Below are positions 57,884-64,000 of a DNA stretch of 64,000 bases, in pieces (within the stretch, counting starts at the first letter, position 1; each line of letters begins with the position of its first letter). The notes under the pieces were generated by a model. The model did not search any database. It had not been told where the DNA came from and saw only the letters and a program-made list of their open reading frames with translations. Both the position numbers and the translations under genes were made by a program. Where the stretch lies: contig NZ_CP020477.1 in NCBI RefSeq assembly GCF_002116695.1, positions 1,998,501 to 2,062,500 of the forward strand. Reading direction: 5' to 3'. The DNA comes from Acidianus manzaensis (GTDB taxonomy: Archaea; Thermoproteota; Thermoprotei_A; Sulfolobales; Sulfolobaceae).

Positions 57884-58026
57884 GGATGATGAGGGTGACA
57901 TTCATGATATCTTCCAATGATCTTGAAAGGATTGACAAATTAGCGTTACAACAAGGATTGACAAGAAGCGATATCATTAGACAAGCGATTCGCGACTATC
58001 TATTAAAGGAGGCGAGTGAACTATGA
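57880..58026 (+). CDS. tiny ribbon-helix-helix protein
   Basis: 48 aa, identical to 25680-25826, chained by ATGA overlaps to both neighbours. Confidence 0.75.
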   Translation: MRMMRVTFMISSNDLERIDKLALQQGLTRSDIIRQAIRDYLLKEASEL

Positions 58027-58193
58027 TCTATCAATGTCTTAGGTGTGGGAAGATTTTCAAACGTAAGAAGCTCATTAAGCTGCATTTGCAGAGAGTGCAT
58101 CAAATTCACATTCATGATGATGAAATTGAGTTCTACATTTCGCCGTTCTCGTTGAAGAAGGTGAATAACAATGCCGGTAAGATACATCTGTAA
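58023..58193 (+). CDS. C2H2 zinc-finger protein
   Basis: 56 aa, identical to 25823-25993, one C2H2 finger near the N-terminus. Confidence 0.75.
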   Translation: MIYQCLRCGKIFKRKKLIKLHLQRVHQIHIHDDEIEFYISPFSLKKVNNNAGKIHL

Positions 58194-58380
58194 GAACTGT
58201 GGCTACGAACTATACAGATTTGAGAGAGTAGGGCAGGACTTTTACGGCGTGCGAATGCCATCAGAAATAATATCATTACTTGGTGGAAAGTGTCCGAGAT
58301 GCGGACATCCACTAGGAGTGCCTGCTTTAGATGATATCAGAATTAGATTGAGAGTGAGGTGGGCGAATAAATATGGTTGA
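58171..58380 (+). CDS. zinc-ribbon protein, homologous to a host gene
   Basis: 69 aa, identical to 25971-26180 except the penultimate residue (H to Y). Two CxxC pairs. Its host relative is encoded at 52680-52892. Confidence 0.78.
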   Translation: MPVRYICKNCGYELYRFERVGQDFYGVRMPSEIISLLGGKCPRCGHPLGVPALDDIRIRLRVRWANKYG

Positions 58381-58756
58381 ATCTCATGTCAAAAAACATG
58401 AGAATAAGAATACTCCTAAACATTTAACATTTCATCTTTCGGAAGACGAATGGTTACGGTACCATCAACTTGACAGAGAAACAAAACAAATGATTAGGTT
58501 GGTTGTTAAGTCGATCATATACAACCCCGAATTAGTACAAGAAGCCGGTTATATCTACAAACTACTGATTTCAAAAACAATCAGTCCGTATGTCTGCCCT
58601 CTTTGTTTGATACCTTTTAGTAGTCTATTTGCATTAAAGCAGCATATCCGCTATCAGGAACATGAGAAGGAATGCAAAATCTGCAAAAAGCATTTTACGT
58701 CGACCGAGGCTTTACTGGACCACATTTGCAAAAAGCATAATATCTGCATATCTTAG
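58373..58756 (+). CDS. C2H2 zinc-finger protein, SSV1 B129-like
   Basis: 127 aa with two C2H2 fingers. DNA is identical to 26173 onward up to 58680; after that the second finger diverges (CKICKKHFTSTEALLDHICK), and instead resembles the broken copy at 38100-38164. Confidence 0.83.
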   Translation: MVESHVKKHENKNTPKHLTFHLSEDEWLRYHQLDRETKQMIRLVVKSIIYNPELVQEAGYIYKLLISKTISPYVCPLCLIPFSSLFALKQHIRYQEHEKECKICKKHFTSTEALLDHICKKHNICIS

Positions 58757-58759
58757 CCA

Positions 58760-58768
58760 TTTTAAAAG
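58760..58768 (+). promoter_or_regulatory. late-type promoter TATA box before 58793
   Basis: TTTTAAAAGTC followed by a pyrimidine tract and ATG about 30 nt downstream. Confidence 0.5.
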
Positions 58769-58792
58769 TCATAATTTTTCTTCTTTTTCAAC

Positions 58793-61219
58793 ATGAGGAA
58801 ATATCTATCCCTAATCGTTCTATCTTTCCTTTTATTAGGTCTACAAGGATTTTTAAATATAACAAACACAATGGCTGCAGCGGTAAATGGTTCGGAAACG
58901 ATATTCAACTTCTGGCTTAATTCTGGCGGTGTTTCATCTGAGGGAGGCTCTGCAGAATATGATAATTTAATTAACGGACCTATAGGTCTTACTGCAGGAT
59001 ATCTGCTAACGCAGACGACAGGGCAAAGCGGATACATAATACTAAACAGCTCAATATCAGCCAGAGAGGGCATTTATACAATTCAGGCAGTAATGGTAAA
59101 TGCTTCAAGTCCTCCTGCTGATGAAATCGCTTTAGTCTTAGGTCCTTCATCACCTGTTAACTTCGGAGGCGGCGCATGGCCAGGTTTTGTGTCATCGAAC
59201 GGTGGCACAATGATAGGCATAGAGTTTTACTCCGGAACTTTCAATGGCTATAGCGGTCCAGCTTTATTCATCTACACTTCTCAGGGTTTGGCTTTATGGC
59301 AGCAAGTAAGCGCAGTGCCTGAAACATGGCAGTCGTTTACATTAGAAGTAGGCGTAGAGAGCAACAATATATGGGTGGCTTATTACATTGGCAATCAGCT
59401 AGTGGCTAATGCAACTGCATCTGTACCGCCAACTTTCTCGACTTCTGAGGTTGAAATACATGCTTCAACGGGTGGCGCATACGCAGGCTTCTTATTGTTG
59501 CAATCGGGATATTATAATAACTTGCAGATAGCAACAGTTCAAAACGAGATAAGTATGGGCTTGGACTATCTGCTTAACATGGGTGAGAATATTAATGGTC
59601 ATGGTTATGTTCCAGAATATGCCTCCCCTTCAGTATCATTTTTGGTTACTTACACTAATGGTTCTAATGCGTATTTCGTGCCCGGTGCTCCTGTCAATAG
59701 TCCTTCTTATTTCGGTTCACCTGTTTACGGCACACCAGAGCATACAGGCGAATATGTAGTTACTCCGGTTCCTGAGAGTTTCATCCCGGGAATTTCTGCT
59801 AGTCTGGTTTCCGAGACTGCTACAAAAGTTTCTATTTCATATGATGCATATACGTATGGTGACGAGGTAGTCAATTCTAGGACAGGTTATATTTACTATT
59901 ATAAGATAAATATCTTTACGGCTAATGAAGTTGTGAATTATGCTAATCCTTCGCCGGGTGTATGGTCTGTTCAAGTTATAGTTAACGTTAATTCCACAGC
60001 CGATTATGTGGAAGATGTTCAACCTTATTTAGCTTCAGGATTTGTGATGAACCAAATAAATAATACAGCGTGGGAATATACATGGTCTGGTCAATATTTC
60101 TATCCTACATCACCTTCACCTGATGCTCCGGAATACGGTTTTGCAAACTCTATAGCATTACCTCAATATCCTGATGAATACTTCCACAGTTTCAGAATAA
60201 CAATAAGGCATGTCCAAGAAATGATGGACATGATGACAGAGGAAAGTAGCGCGTTAGCGCCATTCCATTCATTTTTCTATGATACAGTTTATGATATACA
60301 GAGCGCCGTAGGTGTATGGGGCAAAAATGGAAATCAACCGACAAGTTATTACGCAGCATTATTCGGTTATGCATGGCAACCAGATATGGGGATTAATTTC
60401 TATGATGCAATAAACAATAATTGGCCTACGTATAAGGACGATACATTTAACTTATTCTTCCCATATGCATATCCTTACAAAAGTGGGGTAGTAGTGATAA
60501 ATCAGCAAGATGGTGGGCAAATATGGGCAGAAATACTGAACTTTACAATATATGAATTGAACTCGACATATTCAATAGGCTTTGGCGCTGGATACTATGA
60601 TCCATTGGCTTACGAAGAGGAAGGACTATATTATACAGATACTGGGCAATGGTCTGACGCAGTAAGTGCATTTAATGACATATATAACTTCTATCAGCAA
60701 AACCACGGATTATATTATGATATTGGGATATACGCTAATGGTAAATTATACAAAATAATGTCTGAGAATGCAAACGATACATTGAGATACGCATTAGCTG
60801 CCGCACTCGGTTCGAAATTAGCTGACAATGGATATATTAGTTGGTCCGAAGTTTTGCCATTCGTAAACATTCTAATGCAGACACAGTGGCAAGGAAAAGG
60901 ATACGCGGACATAAACGGGCAAAACACATATATATTAGCACCAACGAATATTGGAGGTTTTGAAACTGGCTTTACTAATGATCCTGTTTTTGCTTCTTCT
61001 AGACCTTCTGTAATTTCAACGGTTGAACAAGCATGGGGACAATATGGTGGTCCGATCTCAGGAGGATTACCTGAAGAAGTAGAATGGCCGGGCATCATTA
61101 TAGCCAATGCAGAAACAACGATAGTATCCGTACAAGCTTTAGCGATGTTCTTATATTATTATTATGGTATACCATTAAGCACAAGCTTAAGCCCGTATAA
61201 TGCATACCTAATTCCATAA
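58793..61219 (+). CDS. large secreted protein with lectin-like N-terminal domain
   Basis: 808 aa. Signal sequence (LSLIVLSFLLLGLQGF…NTMAAA), then about 210 residues that look like a laminin-G/legume-lectin sandwich (GIEFYSGTFNGYSGPALFIY, WQSFTLEVGVESNNIWVAYY). A long beta and then helical part follows, with no C-terminal membrane anchor. It stands where provirus 1 has only the C124-like gene. Possibly a glycan-binding surface or spike protein; glycosidase-like activity cannot be excluded. Confidence 0.6.
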   Translation: MRKYLSLIVLSFLLLGLQGFLNITNTMAAAVNGSETIFNFWLNSGGVSSEGGSAEYDNLINGPIGLTAGYLLTQTTGQSGYIILNSSISAREGIYTIQAVMVNASSPPADEIALVLGPSSPVNFGGGAWPGFVSSNGGTMIGIEFYSGTFNGYSGPALFIYTSQGLALWQQVSAVPETWQSFTLEVGVESNNIWVAYYIGNQLVANATASVPPTFSTSEVEIHASTGGAYAGFLLLQSGYYNNLQIATVQNEISMGLDYLLNMGENINGHGYVPEYASPSVSFLVTYTNGSNAYFVPGAPVNSPSYFGSPVYGTPEHTGEYVVTPVPESFIPGISASLVSETATKVSISYDAYTYGDEVVNSRTGYIYYYKINIFTANEVVNYANPSPGVWSVQVIVNVNSTADYVEDVQPYLASGFVMNQINNTAWEYTWSGQYFYPTSPSPDAPEYGFANSIALPQYPDEYFHSFRITIRHVQEMMDMMTEESSALAPFHSFFYDTVYDIQSAVGVWGKNGNQPTSYYAALFGYAWQPDMGINFYDAINNNWPTYKDDTFNLFFPYAYPYKSGVVVINQQDGGQIWAEILNFTIYELNSTYSIGFGAGYYDPLAYEEEGLYYTDTGQWSDAVSAFNDIYNFYQQNHGLYYDIGIYANGKLYKIMSENANDTLRYALAAALGSKLADNGYISWSEVLPFVNILMQTQWQGKGYADINGQNTYILAPTNIGGFETGFTNDPVFASSRPSVISTVEQAWGQYGGPISGGLPEEVEWPGIIIANAETTIVSVQALAMFLYYYYGIPLSTSLSPYNAYLIP

Positions 61220-61251
61220 AAGATTAAATCTCTTTTTTATTATCTATTTTT

Positions 61252-61548
61252 ATGAGTCTATCTGAACATTTATGGTTTAGGGTATTAAGTTATGTGGGAA
61301 TTTTTTTCTTATCATGGGGTCTGGATATAGGGCTATTTATTGCTTTTTATGAGAAGATTTTCTATCCCGGGTTCTCTACTCTAATTTACACAGATTTCAG
61401 TGCTTCTCTTTATGCTTTCTTACTCTCTCTTTACTTGCTGAGAAAGAAATATTATTTTTCTCTTATAGTTCCATTGCTGAACTTCTTTATAGGCTTAGTA
61501 CTCTTAGCTCTTGAAGCACTTTTCCTTATCGGGGCCAGTTCCACTTAG
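61252..61548 (+). CDS. small membrane protein, unknown
   Basis: 98 aa with three hydrophobic helices (VLSYVGIFFLSWGLDIGLFI; FSASLYAFLLSLYLLRKK; LIVPLLNFFIGLVLLALEAL). It takes the place of the C124-like protein but does not align clearly with it. Confidence 0.6.
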   Translation: MSLSEHLWFRVLSYVGIFFLSWGLDIGLFIAFYEKIFYPGFSTLIYTDFSASLYAFLLSLYLLRKKYYFSLIVPLLNFFIGLVLLALEALFLIGASST

Positions 61549-61587
61549 GCCCTTATAAAGTCATTTTTCTTTTACTTCAGTAGTAAG

Positions 61588-61619
61588 ATTGTTAAAGAAG
61601 TAAGCCCTTTTTAAAGTCA
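61588..61619 (+). repeat. recombination scar: gene end plus late promoter
   Basis: GATTGTTAAAGAAGTAAGCC and the following TTTTTAAAGTC repeat the last codons (RLLKK-stop) and promoter found at 28112-28145 and 62912-62947, but no gene body precedes it here. It supplies the promoter for 61641 (TATA 61608-61615). Confidence 0.7.
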
Positions 61620-61640
61620 TAATTCTTCCTCTTTTCCAAC

Positions 61641-62588
61641 ATGAGGAAGTCCCTTCTAGCCTTAGCCTTCTTAACCCTATCTCTAGCTCTACTAACGTTA
61701 GTAATACCGGTAAGCGCATACGTACCAATACCGCCATCAACGCCAATACCGATTGTAAACGAAGGTACAATCAATCTTACTAATTTCCAAGGCTACGCAT
61801 TCAGCTTCATTAATAATGGGCAAGCCCAGCCGGTTGGTTATGTTGGGATAACGATAACGATTCCATCAAATCTACCAACATATTTTAATATCCAAGACGG
61901 TGACAATAATAATGGTTATGCAGTATGGGTGGCTCTTTCACCATATTCGGCTAGTTTTAATTCAAGCCAAGTTTTTGTACAAGCTGGTATAAGTTTTATC
62001 GCCAATACAAGTGGTAATTATGTACAACTGTTTGTGGTATATGTGAATGGTACCAAAATCTACCAGTCATTCTTACTTTTAACGTACCCCTTTAGTGAGT
62101 TCGCCGGTACTACACTTAACGTTTGCTTATCTTTCAGTGACGGTCAATTCACCGCACAGTTTTACGATTCTAACGGATTTAGCAAAACTGTGACAGTAAC
62201 CGAAAACTTCGTACCTTATAGCGCTCTAGTAATTGGCGAAGACCCTGCAACTCCTCAGACTACCATTCTTCCGAACGGTCAGGTGGTTCCGTTATTACAT
62301 TATCCATTGCCAAACGAGACTTTTAGCAATATTCAATTTAACGTAATCGGTAGCCCAGCTACATCAGTAGAAGTATATACGTTTGAATATGCATTAAACA
62401 CGCCTATCCCAAGCACAATTGTCGAAACATCATACGAGGAGTATGTTTATGCATTCGAGTGGACTTATAATGGTAACAGTTATTCAGCAAATGCCTATAC
62501 ATCAAGTAGCAGTGCGCAAATTTTTGGGACAATTCAACTCAGTTACAAAGAAACACCTCTATTCCTTTACGAGATCATAAAGCAGTAG
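61641..62588 (+). CDS. secreted protein, SSV1 A291-like
   Basis: 315 aa with signal sequence (LLALAFLTLSLALLTLVIPV-SA), then a beta-rich Asn/Thr/Tyr-rich domain. Corresponds by position and type to 26967-27881, though similarity is weak. A likely glycosylated virion surface protein. Confidence 0.6.
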   Translation: MRKSLLALAFLTLSLALLTLVIPVSAYVPIPPSTPIPIVNEGTINLTNFQGYAFSFINNGQAQPVGYVGITITIPSNLPTYFNIQDGDNNNGYAVWVALSPYSASFNSSQVFVQAGISFIANTSGNYVQLFVVYVNGTKIYQSFLLLTYPFSEFAGTTLNVCLSFSDGQFTAQFYDSNGFSKTVTVTENFVPYSALVIGEDPATPQTTILPNGQVVPLLHYPLPNETFSNIQFNVIGSPATSVEVYTFEYALNTPIPSTIVETSYEEYVYAFEWTYNGNSYSANAYTSSSSAQIFGTIQLSYKETPLFLYEIIKQ

Positions 62589-62592
62589 AGTT

Positions 62593-62931
62593 ATGAAAAA
62601 ACTTAAAAAGATATTTTCTTTTTTCTTAAATATGAAAAAGTCAATTGTTCTGCTTTCTATGGTTTCTGTCGTGTTAATAGTATTAGGAGGTTATCTATTT
62701 GCAATAGATAAGCCTACTATAGTATACCCCAAGATAATAACTAAGGCTGGCGTGCCGTATGTTAATCCGGGTACCCCAGGCATTATAATTCAAAATACAA
62801 CCCATCAACTCCCGTATATAGTCACTCCACATATAATCCCGCCACCATGGTATGCTACACTATGGCCAATACCACTAGCCGTTGGTATTGTTGGAGTCAT
62901 TTATTCAGCAATTAGGTTGTTAAAGAAGTAA
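62593..62931 (+). CDS. two-span membrane protein, longer form of the proline-stretch family
   Basis: 112 aa. A first helix (SIVLLSMVSVVLIVLGGYLF) is additional to the family pattern; then IIPPPWYATLWPIPLAVGIV, a membrane helix, and the end SAIRLLKK as in 27919-28128. Starts 5 nt after the previous stop. Confidence 0.65.
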   Translation: MKKLKKIFSFFLNMKKSIVLLSMVSVVLIVLGGYLFAIDKPTIVYPKIITKAGVPYVNPGTPGIIIQNTTHQLPYIVTPHIIPPPWYATLWPIPLAVGIVGVIYSAIRLLKK

Positions 62932-62935
62932 GCCC

Positions 62936-62944
62936 TTTTTAAAG
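62936..62944 (+). promoter_or_regulatory. late-type promoter TATA box before 62967
   Basis: TTTTTAAAGTCACACTC with a pyrimidine tract; nearly the same as at 28133 and 34111. Confidence 0.55.
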
Positions 62945-62966
62945 TCACACTCTTTTTTCCTCCTTA

Positions 62967-63599
62967 ATGAGGAAGTTAGCTCTACTCTTGTTAGCAATCC
63001 CTATGTTAGCTATAATTAGCTTAGCTTCTAGCATTAACATAATTTCTACTCCCCCTGTGAGTCCGCAAGCGGGTACATATTTTTATCTTGAATTTCAATT
63101 TTCGCCAGTAAATGGAACCCCTCAGCCGTATGCTATTTTTGTGGGTAACTCAGTTAATAACCTAACAGAGGTAGCGGAGGGCTATACAAATCAGAATGGG
63201 ACAGGATACGCTAGGGTCCCGGTAATAAATTCTCAAATAGAATACATTGATATCGTATGGGTGAATGTCAATTATAGTGTAATCCAAATATTTCCACAAA
63301 CTACGAATACAAGTACAACGACTACATCAATAACGCTAAATAATAGCCAAGGTTTTAGTTTTGCTTTGCCCGGGTGGGTTAATTGGATTGTCGGAGCGCT
63401 CATTATGCTGGCCCTTATGGGTATTGGATATAAGTTCATGGGTGCAGGTGGGCTGGCGGTATTCGGCGTGATAGGAGTTTTCTTAAGCGCGTATTTTGGG
63501 CTTATTCCTTTTTATATTATTTATATTTTCGTTTTTATTGTCGCAATACTCGGCGCAAGAATTCTTACGCGTCAATTGGGAGGTGGTGATGAAGAATGA
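62967..63599 (+). CDS. betafusellovirus-type membrane protein paired with the large adhesin
   Basis: 210 aa, roughly 90% identical to 28166-28798, with signal sequence, external beta domain and three C-terminal membrane helices. Overlaps the adhesin start by 4 nt, as in provirus 1. Confidence 0.72.
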   Translation: MRKLALLLLAIPMLAIISLASSINIISTPPVSPQAGTYFYLEFQFSPVNGTPQPYAIFVGNSVNNLTEVAEGYTNQNGTGYARVPVINSQIEYIDIVWVNVNYSVIQIFPQTTNTSTTTTSITLNNSQGFSFALPGWVNWIVGALIMLALMGIGYKFMGAGGLAVFGVIGVFLSAYFGLIPFYIIYIFVFIVAILGARILTRQLGGGDEE

Positions 63600-64000
63600 A
63601 AAAGAGTCTATTACCTATATTATTAATATTAATAGTATTGGAAATAGTATCTGGTTTTAGCATAGTTAATGCTTCTTCTTTACCCCCTCTTTATGTAGAG
63701 GACGCAGCAAACGCAGAAATTCATACTCTTTGGAGTAAGAGCCCGACGGGGACCTATGCTTTTCATGAGGCGCCTAGCGTTAATAATAGTTTTTGGATAG
63801 ACGATAACGCTAAGTTTTTAGAAAGCGTAGCGCCATGGTGGCAATCGTATAGTAATCCATATATAAATGATATTCTGAACTTCATCAGCCAGGGCGACGT
63901 CAACGGACTATTTATAAAGAGATTTGAATATCCACTTAATCCAGTTCAACCGATAACAATTGGTAGTTTAAGCGGATATACTAATGGATTTTACGATATC
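63596..64000 (+). CDS. large adhesin-like protein, start only (cut by window end)
   Basis: 135 codons visible. The signal sequence differs from provirus 1 (MKKSLLPILLILIVLEIVSG), but from SSLPPLYVEDA onward the protein is nearly the same as 28795-32508 (IHTLWSKSPTGTYAFHEAPS). The last ~100 bp of DNA are identical to 29100-29200. Probable host-attachment protein in place of VP4. Confidence 0.8.
   Translation, partial: MKKSLLPILLILIVLEIVSGFSIVNASSLPPLYVEDAANAEIHTLWSKSPTGTYAFHEAPSVNNSFWIDDNAKFLESVAPWWQSYSNPYINDILNFISQGDVNGLFIKRFEYPLNPVQPITIGSLSGYTNGFYDI

Overview
The window is from a low-GC (roughly one third G+C) thermoacidophilic archaeon of the order Sulfolobales. Host genes match this group closely: an aromatic-amino-acid operon with split transketolase, a PCNA-PriS-GINS cluster with Nop10/aIF2-alpha/S27e/L44e, Rpo11, TFS, Csl4, Dph2, the KEOPS subunit Pcc1 and AglB. 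Intron-containing tRNAs, GGTGA-type ribosome binding sites and very tight gene overlaps agree. Genus is not certain; Acidianus or a close relative is my guess because both proviruses resemble the betafusellovirus type (ASV1/SSV6).

Layout. 1-6638 (minus): aroC (cut by the window edge), aroE, aroB, DAHP synthase, chorismate mutase-prephenate dehydrogenase, and transketolase C and N halves, in one overlapping operon. 6664-12691 (plus): ThiF/MoeB-like E1, a membrane protein, a Cdc45/RecJ-like protein, Pcc1, L10e, Dph2, Csl4, Rpo11, a small unknown gene and TFS. 12740-13720: tRNA-Arg, tRNA-Ile and a GC-rich structured-RNA candidate. 14059-18152: a two-gene glutamate synthase. 18555-18631: tRNA-Gly, the attachment site of provirus 1.

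Provirus 1 (18588-37919, about 19.3 kb) is a complete fusellovirus bounded by 63-bp direct repeats. The SSV-type integrase gene is split into N and C parts that rejoin in frame to about 336 codons. It carries VP1, VP3, VP2, a B115-like regulator, A82/B277/A154/B251-like genes and a 1237-aa adhesin-like protein where SSV1 has VP4. Its early module is unusual: an RHH protein, a possible SSB, an XPD-like Fe-S helicase and an MCM-like AAA+ protein, bounded in the circular form by two related clusters of inverted repeats. Directly after it (37984-39713) lies a decayed piece of a further fusellovirus.

39938-52892 is host again: AglB, then Nop10, aIF2-alpha, S27e, L44e, GINS, PriS, PCNA and a GPN-loop GTPase on the minus strand; PRPP synthetase, a Trm-G10/Trm11-type methyltransferase and RNase Z; a kinase-like NTPase and an RNA-binding protein; ThpR, the CCA enzyme and a small protein kinase; and a zinc ribbon closely related to a viral protein.

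Provirus 2 starts at tRNA-Pro (53505-53601) and runs past the window end. It has an SSV1-like early region: D212/D63/F112-like genes, a 49-codon gene placed like the UV-inducible b49, and a 55-aa RHH protein like the F55 lysogeny repressor. Tandem TATAGATAGAG-type repeats sit at its promoters, and a roughly 400-bp inverted repeat centred on a perfect 23-nt palindrome is a strong origin candidate. Its middle and late genes parallel provirus 1, with one block of about 1.03 kb almost identical. Both proviruses encode a DUF1874 protein of the AcrIII-1 viral ring-nuclease family, and each uses a different repressor/operator pair in front of homologous operons. This looks like two heteroimmune, recombining fuselloviruses in one chromosome.
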